From positions 1 through 14,315 of the forward strand of contig NZ_JAWOBT010000076.1 in assembly GCF_046484155.1 (NCBI RefSeq): 14,315 nt of DNA, in the 5' to 3' direction. Positions 1 to 6,233 of the stretch are shown piece by piece; within the stretch, counting starts at the first letter, position 1, and every line of letters starts with the position of its first letter. This DNA comes from Alkalibacterium sp046484155. Lineage in GTDB: Bacteria; Bacillota; Bacilli; Lactobacillales; Carnobacteriaceae_A. Below the pieces are notes generated by a model. It searched no databases and had not been told where the DNA came from. It was given only the letters and a program-made list of their open reading frames with translations. Both the position numbers and the translations under genes were made by a program.

Positions 1-21
1 CATGTAATATAATAAAGAATA

Positions 22-95
22 CGGGAAGTAGCTCAGCTTGGTAGAGCACCTGGTTTGGGACCAGGGGGGCGCAGGTTCGAATCCTGTCTTCCCGA
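22..95 (+). tRNA. tRNA-Pro (TGG)
   Basis: Full cloverleaf. Acceptor CGGGAAG pairs with CTTCCCG, anticodon stem CCTGG pairs with CCAGG, loop TTTGGGA gives anticodon TGG, and the T loop is TTCGAAT. Discriminator A. No CCA is encoded after it. It is the first gene seen; only 21 bases lie upstream, so the cluster promoter or further tRNAs are probably outside the window. Confidence 0.97.
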
Positions 96-106
96 TTTGT
101 TAAAAT

Positions 107-180
107 GGCGGTGTAGCTCAGCTGGCTAGAGCGAACGGTTCATACCCGTGAGGTCGTGGGTTCGACTCCCTCCGCCGCTA
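107..180 (+). tRNA. tRNA-Met (CAT), elongator
   Basis: Acceptor GGCGGTG pairs with CGCCGCT through two G-U pairs, anticodon CAT sits in loop TTCATAC, and the T loop is TTCGACT. The body closely resembles elongator tRNA-Met of Bacillus as I remember it. It has a paired first position, unlike the initiator at 282. No encoded CCA. Confidence 0.93.
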
Positions 181-187
181 TTAAAGC

Positions 188-261
188 GGACCTTTAGCTC
201 AGTTGGTTAGAGCAAACGGCTCATAACCGTTCGGTCGCAGGTTCGAGTCCTGCAAGGTCCA
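188..261 (+). tRNA. tRNA-Ile2 (CAT, expected lysidine-modified)
   Basis: Acceptor GGACCTT pairs with AAGGTCC, and the anticodon loop has CAT. Although the anticodon reads as Met, C4-G69 and C5-G68 in the acceptor, which TilS is known to recognise, and the overall likeness to Bacillus tRNA-Ile2 point to the minor isoleucine tRNA whose C34 becomes lysidine and which reads AUA. Annotation tools often label this gene Met. It follows elongator Met, the same order as in Bacillus rRNA-linked clusters. No encoded CCA. Confidence 0.85.
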
Positions 262-281
262 TTTTAATCATTTACTATTAT

Positions 282-354
282 CGCGGAGTAGAGCAGTTGG
301 CAGCTCGTCGGGCTCATAACCCGGAGGTCGCAGGTTCAAGTCCTGCCTCCGCAA
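282..354 (+). tRNA. initiator tRNA-fMet (CAT)
   Basis: The two initiator hallmarks are visible: a mismatched first acceptor pair (C282 against A353) and three G-C pairs in the anticodon stem next to the loop (GGG with CCC). Anticodon CAT, T loop TTCAAGT. No encoded CCA. The next 90 bases (355-444) hold no gene that I can recognise, only a short TGGG/CCCA hairpin near 403-416. Confidence 0.95.
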
Positions 355-444
355 TCACCATGTTTGTATTCTTTTTAGCAAGGTACAACTAAGGCATGCT
401 TGGGTAAATCCCACAGTGTAAACTTGAATTGTTTGAATATGCAT

Positions 445-517
445 GGTCCCGTAGTGTAGCGGTTATCACGCCTGCCTGTCACGCAGGAGATCGCGGGTTC
501 AAATCCCGTCGGGACCG
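445..517 (+). tRNA. tRNA-Asp (GTC), first copy
   Basis: Acceptor GGTCCCG pairs with CGGGACC, anticodon stem CCTGC pairs with GCAGG, loop CTGTCAC gives anticodon GTC, discriminator G. All 73 bases are identical to the copy at 1125-1197. Here Gly follows directly, without a Phe gene between. No encoded CCA. Confidence 0.97.
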
Positions 518-531
518 TTTAGAAAAAATAT

Positions 532-602
532 GCGGGTGTAGTTTAGTGGTAAAACCCCAGCCTTCCAAGCTGACGTCGGGAGTTCGATTCTCCTCACCCG
601 CT
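532..602 (+). tRNA. tRNA-Gly (TCC)
   Basis: 71 nt. Acceptor GCGGGTG pairs with CACCCGC, the D arm is short as usual for Gly, anticodon TCC sits in loop CTTCCAA, the T loop is TTCGATT, discriminator T. No encoded CCA. It is the intact relative of the degenerate cloverleaf at 1287-1357. Confidence 0.96.
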
Positions 603-620
603 TTATACAAATTGTATAAA
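602..620. repeat. inverted repeat in the Gly-Ile tRNA spacer
   Basis: TTTATACAA and TTGTATAAA are perfect inverted copies separated by one A. As RNA it would form a hairpin of about 8 pairs directly at the 3' end of tRNA-Gly. It may help separate the precursor tRNAs during processing, but that is an inference. Confidence 0.5.
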
Positions 621-632
621 GAAATTCATTTA

Positions 633-706
<74 letters not shown>

Positions 707-709
707 TTT

Positions 710-731
710 ATACCGATATTATTATTGGTAT
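710..731. repeat. hairpin in the Ile-Ser tRNA spacer
   Basis: ATACCGAT and ATTGGTAT pair over 8 bases (one G-U) around the loop ATTATT. No U-tract follows, so it is unlikely to be a terminator. Confidence 0.5.
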
Positions 732-820
732 GGGGAAGTACTCAAGTGGCTAAAGAGGCGCCCCTGCTAAGGGTGTAGGCCGGTTTCGCCGGTGCGAGGG
801 TTCAAATCCCTCCTTCTCCG
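732..820 (+). tRNA. tRNA-Ser (GCT)
   Basis: Class II tRNA of 89 nt with a long variable arm (GGCCGG/CCGGT). Acceptor GGGGAAG pairs with CTTCTCC with one G-U, anticodon GCT in loop CTGCTAA, discriminator G. No encoded CCA. Confidence 0.96.
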
Positions 821-835
821 TTTTTTTATATTTTA

Positions 836-907
836 GGCCCCTTGGTCAAGTGGTTAAGACACCGCCCTTTCACGGCGGAATCACGGGTTCAAATCCCGTA
901 GGGGTCA
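836..907 (+). tRNA. tRNA-Glu (TTC)
   Basis: Acceptor GGCCCCT pairs with AGGGGTC (one G-U), anticodon stem CCGCC region with loop CTTTCAC gives TTC, T loop TTCAAAT, discriminator A. No encoded CCA. Confidence 0.96.
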
Positions 908-910
908 TCA

Positions 911-940
911 AACAACACTTAGGTGTTGTTTATTATTTTC
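911..940 (+). terminator. possible weak terminator inside the tRNA cluster
   Basis: AACAACAC and GTGTTGTT form a perfect 8-bp stem around loop TTAG, followed by TATTATTTT. The stem is AT-rich and the U-tract is broken, so it would at most end part of the transcripts after tRNA-Glu. It could equally be a processing hairpin like those in the two earlier spacers. Confidence 0.4.
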
Positions 941-944
941 ACAT

Positions 945-1034
945 GGAGGATTACCCAAGTCCGGCTTAAGGGAACGGTCTTGAAAACCGTCAGGCGTGTC
1001 AAAACGCGCGTGGGTTCGAATCCCACATCCTCCT
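945..1034 (+). tRNA. tRNA-Ser (TGA)
   Basis: Class II tRNA of 90 nt with an extended variable arm. Acceptor GGAGGAT pairs with ATCCTCC, anticodon loop CTTGAAA gives TGA, T loop TTCGAAT. No encoded CCA. A 90-base spacer follows. Confidence 0.96.
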
Positions 1035-1046
1035 TTGTAGTGGCTA

Positions 1047-1076
1047 TTGACACTTTAGCGTTTACGGACATATTGT
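1047..1076 (+). promoter_or_regulatory. candidate internal promoter for tRNA-Asp/Phe
   Basis: A perfect -35 TTGACA (1047-1052) is followed after 18 bases by TATTGT (1071-1076), four of six matches to the -10 consensus. It lies in the longer spacer before the second Asp gene and could drive Asp, Phe and the tRNA-like element separately from the rest of the cluster. Confidence 0.4.
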
Positions 1077-1124
1077 ACGTGGACGATAGTTCAAAACAGT
1101 GTTACTTACATATTTTTTTAGCTA

Positions 1125-1197
1125 GGTCCCGTAGTGTAGCGGTTATCACGCCTGCCTGTCACGCAGGAGATCGCGGGTTCAAATCCCGTCGGGACCG
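1125..1197 (+). tRNA. tRNA-Asp (GTC), second copy
   Basis: Identical over 73 bases to 445-517, including anticodon GTC and discriminator G; the flanks differ from the first copy. It is followed by Phe, the usual partner of Asp in Firmicutes clusters. No encoded CCA. Confidence 0.97.
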
Positions 1198-1205
1198 CTT
1201 TTTTT

Positions 1206-1278
1206 GGCGCAGTAGCTCAGTTGGTAGAGCAACGGATTGAAGCTCCGTGTGTCGGCAGTTCGACTCTGTCCTGCGCCA
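1206..1278 (+). tRNA. tRNA-Phe (GAA)
   Basis: Acceptor GGCGCAG pairs with CTGCGCC, anticodon stem ACGGA pairs with TCCGT, loop TTGAAGC gives GAA, discriminator A. The base 3' of the anticodon is G37, where A37 is more usual in bacterial tRNA-Phe. G37 (as m1G) is known in mycoplasma tRNA-Phe, so this looks like normal variation. No encoded CCA. Confidence 0.95.
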
Positions 1279-1286
1279 TTCCTTAT

Positions 1287-1357
1287 GCGGATGTATTTTA
1301 GTGTTGAAACAGCAGCTTAAAAGTCTGTGGTCGGAAGGACAGTTCTTCTTATCCACT
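1287..1357 (+). pseudogene. tRNA-Gly-like cloverleaf, degenerate or non-decoding
   Basis: These 71 bases align without gaps to tRNA-Gly at 532-602 (same length, 48 of 71 identical by hand count) and still fold. Acceptor GCGGATG pairs with TATCCAC at six of seven positions (C1288/A1355 is mismatched). D stem TTTT/AAAC keeps three pairs. Anticodon stem GCAGC/TCTGT keeps four. T stem GGAAG/CTTCT keeps all five. Two stem changes are compensated: a G-C to A-T change in the acceptor and one in the T stem. Key tRNA features are lost: the T loop is GACAGTT instead of TTCGATT, D-loop GG is GT, and the anticodon loop TTAAAAG would place AAA where Gly has TCC. It lies 8 bases after tRNA-Phe and before the cluster terminator, so it should be co-transcribed. 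The simplest reading is a decaying Gly copy; a specialised non-translational tRNA is the alternative. Confidence 0.6.
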
Positions 1358-1379
1358 GTACTACATTCGAACAGATATA

Positions 1380-1435
1380 AGAGACGTTAGGTAATGGTAT
1401 AATAGCCATTTCCTAACGTCTCTCTTTTATTTTCT
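1380..1435 (+). terminator. terminator of the tRNA cluster
   Basis: GAGACGTTAGG (1381-1391) pairs perfectly with CCTAACGTCTC (1412-1422). An inner stem AATGG/CCATT extends the hairpin, and TCTTTTATTTT follows on the plus strand. On the minus strand the hairpin is followed only by TTATATC, so it serves the converging gene at 1442-1960 poorly. Confidence 0.9.
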
Positions 1436-1441
1436 CGTTTC

Positions 1442-1960
1442 TTATTTAGTAGTATAGTGTTTCAGGTATTTTTGAATTAGTTTAAATAAGAAAAAAATAA
1501 TGGTGATCGTTAAAAAAATATTCAATGATATTGACAGTGATAAATAACGCAATTGGAAGTAATACGAGAGAATGTTAAATATTATCATAAGCACATATGT
1601 ATACAGGAAAGTATATGTATTATTGAAATTAAAATGAATAAAAATAAACTTTGTTTGTATAAAAAAAGATATAATAAGAAGAATCGGAAGTATAAGTAAT
1701 GAGTAACTTACACTGAAATAGAACATGATTCCGATATTTAAGAAGATTGAAAGTATTAATTCTCCTTTTAGATGTAATGGTGAGTTATTTTCTTTAAGCC
1801 AGTGATTTCTTAATGATATATTAGCATATATCCATATTGCTAATCCCAATATGGGAAGAAAAGTTATATCAGTAAGAAATTGTGCGAAAAAAACACCAAT
1901 TATGCTGGAATTTATTGGATAAAACTTGTCTGTTCTGGAAAAAGTGTTATAGTCCGTCAC
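1442..1960 (-). CDS. unrecognised multi-pass membrane protein (172 aa)
   Basis: I do not recognise this protein. It is strongly hydrophobic, with about five likely membrane segments near residues 20-47, 66-84, 86-108, 116-135 and 141-161, a short polar N-terminus and a basic C-terminus (KYLKHYTTK). The loop around residues 48-66, with charged and polar residues before LKGELILSIFLN, has a faint look of small DUF4870-type membrane proteins, but the similarity is too weak for an assignment. The start is GTG at 1958-1960; no better start codon lies nearby, and the ribosome site upstream (AGTGG) is poor. It is the only minus-strand gene here, convergent with the tRNA cluster and divergent from metK. 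It is rich in Ile, Leu, Phe and Tyr and AT-rich, as expected for a membrane protein in this genome. No catalytic motif is visible. Confidence 0.65.
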   Translation of the reverse strand: MTDYNTFSRTDKFYPINSSIIGVFFAQFLTDITFLPILGLAIWIYANISLRNHWLKENNSPLHLKGELILSIFLNIGIMFYFSVSYSLLILPILLIISFFIQTKFIFIHFNFNNTYTFLYTYVLMIIFNILSYYFQLRYLSLSISLNIFLTITIIFFLFKLIQKYLKHYTTK

Positions 1961-1989
1961 TCAACCACTACTTTCATTAAAATAGTATT

Positions 1990-2010
1990 ATCTATGATTC
2001 TACCATAGAT
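1990..2010 (-). promoter_or_regulatory. palindrome around a likely -10 of the minus-strand gene
   Basis: ATCTATG (1990-1996) and CATAGAT (2004-2010) are perfect inverted 7-mers with a 7-base centre. Read on the minus strand, the centre contains TAGAAT preceded by TGG, which is an extended -10 (TGGTAGAAT), about 37 bases before the GTG start. No convincing -35 is present. An operator overlapping the -10 is a reasonable inference. Confidence 0.4.
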
Positions 2011-2080
2011 ATAGAATGAATAGGAGATAAGCTTGTTGGAAGAAGATTCTACGAATTTCAATGATTCTTTGATTGTTATA

Positions 2081-2089
2081 TGTTAAAAT
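2081..2089 (+). promoter_or_regulatory. extended -10 promoter of metK
   Basis: TGTTAAAAT contains the -10 hexamer TAAAAT (2084-2089) with an upstream TG. At 17-base spacing the -35 position has ATGATT, a poor match. The predicted transcript start, about 7 bases downstream, falls at 2096, exactly where the riboswitch P1 stem begins, which supports the assignment. Confidence 0.65.
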
Positions 2090-2095
2090 GATAGA

Positions 2096-2168
2096 GGTTT
2101 ACAAAGAATTCCCGATAGGACGGCCACAACCGGTCGGAAGCCTTGTAACCGCGAAAATAAGGGGGAAT
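2096..2168 (+). promoter_or_regulatory. SMK box (SAM-III) riboswitch of metK
   Basis: This is a translational S-adenosylmethionine sensor. The outer stem pairs GGTTTACAA (2096-2104) with TTGTAACC (2143-2150), with one bulged T compared with the Enterococcus form. The conserved segment TTCCCGATAGGA (2109-2120) carries the anti-Shine-Dalgarno TTCCC, which can pair with GGGAA inside the metK ribosome site AAGGGGGAA (2159-2167). An inner hairpin GACGG/CCGGTC closes around CCACAA. When SAM is bound the ribosome site is sequestered and MetK synthesis falls, a feedback loop on the enzyme's own product. The family is known from metK leaders of Lactobacillales. Confidence 0.93.
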
Positions 2169-2172
2169 AATA

Positions 2173-3360
2173 ATGACAGAAAAAAGATTATTTACATCAG
2201 AATCAGTAACAGAAGGACATCCTGATAAAATAGCTGATCAAATTAGTGATGCAATTTTGGATGATATATTAGCTAAAGATCCGGATGCTCGTGTGGCTTG
2301 TGAAACAATCGTTACAACTGGATTAGTTTTAATTGCCGGCGAAATCCGGACAGAAACTTATGTAGACATGCAAAAAGTTGCTAGAGATACGATTAGAGAA
2401 ATCGGCTATACACGTGCAAAATATGGCTTTGATGCTGATACGTGTGCTGTCCTTGTCTCTATTGATGATCAATCACCGGATATTGCGGTGGGTGTCGATG
2501 ATTCTGTTGAATACAAGTCAGAAGTTCATGATGAACTGGATAAAACCGGAGCTGGAGATCAAGGATTGATGTTCGGCTATGCTACTAATGAAACAGAGGA
2601 GTTAATGCCACTTCCTATATCTTTAAGTCATAAATTAACAAAGCAGCTGGCAACAGTAAGAAAAAATAAAGAACTCAGCTATCTGAGACCAGATGGTAAA
2701 GCACAAGTTACAGTAGAGTACGGGGAAGATGATAGACCCTTCCGTGTAGATGCAATTGTAATTAGTACTCAGCATCATCCGGATGTACCGAATACACAAT
2801 TAAGAGAAGATATAATAGAAAAAGTAATTAAGGCAGTCATTCCAGAAGAATATTTGGATGGTGACACAAAGTATTATATCAATCCTACAGGTCGCTTTGT
2901 AATAGGAGGACCACAAGGAGATGCCGGATTGACAGGCAGAAAAATTATAGTAGACACATATGGTGGATATGCTCGTCATGGTGGTGGAGCCTTCTCTGGT
3001 AAGGATGCTACTAAAGTTGATCGTTCCGCCAGTTATGCAGCAAGATATATTGCTAAAAATATTGTTGCAGCTGATTTGGCTGATAAAGTAGAAGTTCAAC
3101 TGGCTTATGCCATTGGGGTTGCGCAACCGGTATCCATTTCCGTTGATACATTTGGAACAGGTAAAGTTTCAAACACACTATTGATTAACGCTATAAGACA
3201 TATATTTGATTTAAGACCAGCAGGAATTATTAAAATGCTCGATCTAAAAAGACCGATCTATAAACAAACAGCTGCTTATGGTCATTTTGGCAGGACAGAT
3301 ATCAAGTTACCATGGGAAGAAACAGATAAAGTTGAGCAATTAGTAGAGTTTGTTAAATAA
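2173..3360 (+). CDS. metK: S-adenosylmethionine synthetase
   Basis: Catalyses ATP + L-methionine + water to S-adenosylmethionine + phosphate + diphosphate in the cytoplasm, supplying the main methyl donor. At 395 aa it has the normal family length. Visible signatures are GHPDKIADQ at 15-23 (ATP and methionine site), GAGDQGLMFGYA at 126-137 (first family signature) and GGGAFSGKDATKVDRS at 270-285 (P-loop-like second signature). The ATG at 2173 follows a strong AAGGGGGAA ribosome site that is part of the SMK riboswitch, so the start is certain. It is a single-gene unit: its own promoter lies upstream and a strong terminator immediately downstream. Confidence 0.99.
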   Translation: MTEKRLFTSESVTEGHPDKIADQISDAILDDILAKDPDARVACETIVTTGLVLIAGEIRTETYVDMQKVARDTIREIGYTRAKYGFDADTCAVLVSIDDQSPDIAVGVDDSVEYKSEVHDELDKTGAGDQGLMFGYATNETEELMPLPISLSHKLTKQLATVRKNKELSYLRPDGKAQVTVEYGEDDRPFRVDAIVISTQHHPDVPNTQLREDIIEKVIKAVIPEEYLDGDTKYYINPTGRFVIGGPQGDAGLTGRKIIVDTYGGYARHGGGAFSGKDATKVDRSASYAARYIAKNIVAADLADKVEVQLAYAIGVAQPVSISVDTFGTGKVSNTLLINAIRHIFDLRPAGIIKMLDLKRPIYKQTAAYGHFGRTDIKLPWEETDKVEQLVEFVK

Positions 3361-3365
3361 AGTGA

Positions 3366-3407
3366 TAAAAATACAGGATTTCTTTTGAAATCCTGTATTT
3401 TTATATC
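3366..3407 (+). terminator. metK terminator, probably bidirectional
   Basis: A perfect 17-bp stem (3366-3382 with 3387-3403), core ACAGGATTTC/GAAATCCTGT, loop TTTT. A-tract and T-tract flank the GC part on both sides, so it can work in either direction. It lies 5 bases after the metK stop. Confidence 0.93.
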
Positions 3408-3449
3408 ATTTTTAAATGTATGAATTAATATGCATCATGGAGGAATAAA

Positions 3450-4706
3450 ATGGTAAAACTTAGAGAAGGGATACATTTACATATTCTACCCACAAAAAAG
3501 TTTAAAACAATCTCTATCCAATTTAGATTCAAAACCCTGCTTCAAGAAAAAAAAGTGACTAAGCGCGCTCTCTTAGCGAATATAATGGATATCAATAGTG
3601 AGCATTATCCAACTCAAATTGATTTCAGAAGACGGCTCGGTGAATTATACGGAGCTAATTTTTTTACAGACGTTACTAGATATGGAAAGTATCATGTGTT
3701 GTCATTGAATATGGAATGTGTTGATGAAAAAATTATAAATGAGACGGGAATATTCGACGAGGTGATGAAATTTTTATATCAGGTTATCTTTTTCCCTAAT
3801 GTTTTTAATGGATGTTTTCACGAAACAACTTTCTTTAGAGAAGTGGATAAATTGAGAGATGAATTCGCATCACGGTATGATGACAAAACAATATATGCTG
3901 AAGACAAGCTCAATAATCTGTATTTTGACACGAGAGAACAACAGCTGACAAGTTATGGTCAAGAGTCCGATCTAAAAGATATTACTCCCGCTAGTCTATT
4001 TGATACATATCTAGAGATGCTGAATGAAGATCAATTAGATATTTATGTAGTAGGGAACGTAACAGAGACGAGTGTTTTACGAACGTTACACCCGTTTGAT
4101 TTTGAGCCTCGTGCTGTTAGAAGTGAGAATCCTTTTTATGAAAATAAAGAAAAGAAGCCAGTTGCTCAAAAAGTAGAAATGCAAGAGATCAACCAAACAA
4201 TACTAACGATGGGGTTAAAAACACCAATATATTATCATGCTGAGTATTATTATGCGGGATTAATTTTTAATGGCCTTTTTGGTGCTATGCCGCATTCTAA
4301 ATTATTCCAAATCGTCAGAGAAAAAGAAAATTTAGCTTATTCTATTTCGAGTGAAGTTGATGTATACAGAGGTTTGTTATCTATTTACGCAGGTATTGAA
4401 AGTGAAGAAGTTGCTAACACACAATCAATAATATTGAAGCAATTAGAAGAAATGAAAAATGGTAGTTTCTCAGAAAAAGAAGTAGAGCTGACAAAAGAAG
4501 TGATAAAAAACGAATTGTTCCAAATTGATGATACTTCATATTCTATGGTGGAGAGAGCCTACAGTTTAGCATTGATCGGACAAGAGCACTTGTCACTAGA
4601 CGAGTGGGTTGATAAGCTAGACTCAGTGTCAAAAGAAGAAATTATCGATTTAGCTCGATTAATCGAACTTAAAGCAACCTATATATTAATTGGAGAGAAT
4701 AAATAG
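3450..4706 (+). CDS. ymfF: M16-family peptidase-like protein without zinc motif (YmfF)
   Basis: 418 aa, near the usual length for YmfF of Bacillus and relatives. It has the M16 (insulinase/processing-peptidase) fold, with an N-terminal half (IDFRRRLGELYGANFFTDVT near residues 52-71) and a C-terminal half (SKLFQIVREKENLAYSISSEV near 284-304) whose REKENLAYS stretch is typical of the R/Y-containing M16 domain. The HxxEH zinc motif is absent, so it should be catalytically inactive and act as partner of YmfH encoded next to it, as in two-subunit processing peptidases. The ATG at 3450 follows GGAGG (3439-3443). No signal peptide or membrane segment is seen, so it is probably cytoplasmic. No clear promoter lies in the 43 bases after the metK terminator. 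The substrate is unknown. Confidence 0.92.
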   Translation: MVKLREGIHLHILPTKKFKTISIQFRFKTLLQEKKVTKRALLANIMDINSEHYPTQIDFRRRLGELYGANFFTDVTRYGKYHVLSLNMECVDEKIINETGIFDEVMKFLYQVIFFPNVFNGCFHETTFFREVDKLRDEFASRYDDKTIYAEDKLNNLYFDTREQQLTSYGQESDLKDITPASLFDTYLEMLNEDQLDIYVVGNVTETSVLRTLHPFDFEPRAVRSENPFYENKEKKPVAQKVEMQEINQTILTMGLKTPIYYHAEYYYAGLIFNGLFGAMPHSKLFQIVREKENLAYSISSEVDVYRGLLSIYAGIESEEVANTQSIILKQLEEMKNGSFSEKEVELTKEVIKNELFQIDDTSYSMVERAYSLALIGQEHLSLDEWVDKLDSVSKEEIIDLARLIELKATYILIGENK

Positions 4707-5998
4707 TGGACATCAAAGTATATAAGCACTTAGAAGAAAAGATTTACACTGAAAAATTGGGGAATGGGTTGCAAGTAAAATTAATACCAAAGAAAGAGTA
4801 TAAAAAAATATACGCTGTACTATTTGCTGATTTTGGTTCTGTGGATCGAACGTTCATTACAAGGGGGGAATATGAATACAGATCCTTTCCCTATGGTATC
4901 GCACATTTTTTGGAGCATAAACTATTTGAAACTGAAGATGGTGATGTTTCAAATATATTTTCTTCTCAGGGAGCGTCAGTAAATGCGTTTACGAGCAATA
5001 CGAAAACAGCTTATATGTGTTCTTTTACAGCTAACTTACAACAGAATATTGAGACTCTTTTGGACTTTGTTCAGACTCCTTATTTCACTTATAGTTCAGT
5101 GGAAGATGAGAAGAGCATTATTACTCAGGAAATACAGATGTATAAAGATGATCCTGACTGGAATTTATCCATAGGTTTGATTGAAAATTTATATCCTAAG
5201 CATCCACTACGGATGGACGTGGCTGGAACAGTTGAAAGTATTCAGTCTATTGATGTTGATATGCTAATAGCAAATTATGATACCTTCTATCATCCTAGTA
5301 ATCTTCAGATTATCTTAATAGGGAATTTAAACCCGGATGATGCCATGGAATACATCAAAGAAAATCAGGAATCAAAATTTTTCCCTCCTGCTGTATCTAT
5401 AGATCGTTCAGTTCCTGATGAGGCTGACATCGATATTCTTAAATATAGAGAAACAAAGTTACCGGTAAACATACCTAAAGTATTAGTAGGTGTGAAAGGC
5501 GACAAATACAACTTAGAAGAAAAAGCAGCTTTTCGACATATAATTAAAATGGAGATCATGCTGGACTTGCTTTTTGGTGACACATCGTCTACATACTTAT
5601 CTTTGTATAATGATGAGTTAATTGATGATAGTTTCAGTTATGAGTATATTTTTGAAAGAAGTTTTGACTATGTCAGTATAGGCGGAGATAGTAAATTTCC
5701 TGAAGACTTAGCTTCGAGTATCAAACATGTTTTGCTCAACACTCAAGGGAGTCAAGATATGACATTTGAACATTTTTCTCTGATCAAGAAAAAATTAACT
5801 GGACAGTATATTCAAGCTTTAAATTCATTAGAAGTTATTGCACAGCATTTTGTGGAGTTACCCTATGAAGAAATCACGATTTTTGATAGCTTATCCATAC
5901 TGGAGTCTATAACATTTGAAGAAGTTAAAAGAATAGCACATGACTATTTTAAAAAAGAAGTAATGTCGGTGTTCTCAGTTAAACCACAAAACAATTAA
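4706..5998 (+). CDS. ymfH: M16-family zinc peptidase (YmfH)
   Basis: 430 aa. It carries the inverted zinc motif HFLEH: H67 and H71 are metal ligands and E70 is the catalytic base. A third ligand is probably E142 in TQEIQMY, about 70 residues on. The GASVNAFTS segment (89-97) and NLQIILIGNLNPDD in the first half are typical of M16. The GTG start at 4706 shares its G with the TAG stop of ymfF and is preceded by GGAGAG (4692-4697), so the two are translationally coupled and very likely form a heterodimer with YmfH as the active subunit. No secretion signal is seen. It probably cleaves peptides in the cytoplasm; the natural substrate cannot be read from the sequence. Confidence 0.94.
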   Translation: MDIKVYKHLEEKIYTEKLGNGLQVKLIPKKEYKKIYAVLFADFGSVDRTFITRGEYEYRSFPYGIAHFLEHKLFETEDGDVSNIFSSQGASVNAFTSNTKTAYMCSFTANLQQNIETLLDFVQTPYFTYSSVEDEKSIITQEIQMYKDDPDWNLSIGLIENLYPKHPLRMDVAGTVESIQSIDVDMLIANYDTFYHPSNLQIILIGNLNPDDAMEYIKENQESKFFPPAVSIDRSVPDEADIDILKYRETKLPVNIPKVLVGVKGDKYNLEEKAAFRHIIKMEIMLDLLFGDTSSTYLSLYNDELIDDSFSYEYIFERSFDYVSIGGDSKFPEDLASSIKHVLLNTQGSQDMTFEHFSLIKKKLTGQYIQALNSLEVIAQHFVELPYEEITIFDSLSILESITFEEVKRIAHDYFKKEVMSVFSVKPQNN

Positions 5999-6017
5999 AT
6001 GAAGCGAATAGGATGAC

Positions 6018-6047
6018 TTGAAAATCAATAAATAATCTTTTTATAAA
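6018..6047 (+). promoter_or_regulatory. candidate promoter upstream of rodZ
   Basis: TTGAAA (6018-6023) and TATAAA (6042-6047) with an 18-base spacer. This would give a leader of about 180 bases for rodZ. No terminator for ymfH is visible in the 5999-6233 gap. Confidence 0.45.
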
Positions 6048-6124
6048 TGAAAATGACATTTACGGAAAAATTATTGGCCTTTAATTATAATCCTGCTGAT
6101 ACTCTATACTCACTTTATTTCGTG

Positions 6125-6133
6125 TGGTATACT
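6125..6133 (+). promoter_or_regulatory. second candidate promoter of rodZ (extended -10)
   Basis: TGGTATACT contains the -10 TATACT with an upstream TG; no good -35 is present. A further TAAAAT hexamer lies at 6153-6158. The transcript would start about 95 bases before rodZ. Confidence 0.4.
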
Positions 6134-6233
6134 TTTACAGTTAGGTATCAGTTAAAATGAAATTTTTATAACCTGAAATATTGAATCGAACTATACATTT
6201 TGCAAAAGAATTATGCTAGGTAGGTGAAATTGA

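Noticed and set aside
355..444. Possible decayed tRNA between fMet and Asp
   Set aside because: A TGGG-TAAAT-CCCA element recalls a T arm, but no acceptor, D or anticodon stem could be built around it.
1036..1084. Possible decayed initiator tRNA between Ser and Asp
   Set aside because: A GCTA/TAGC stem and a GTTCAAAAC stretch are tRNA-like, but the anticodon and acceptor stems do not pair; a promoter explains the region better.
923..1240. 105-codon open frame on the plus strand
   Set aside because: It covers tRNA-Ser, the second tRNA-Asp and part of tRNA-Phe; a product of conserved tRNA sequence, not a protein gene.
1159..1356. 65-codon open frame on the minus strand
   Set aside because: It is the antisense of tRNA-Asp, tRNA-Phe and the tRNA-like element; peptides such as RRDLNPRSPA are a well-known false product of tRNA genes.
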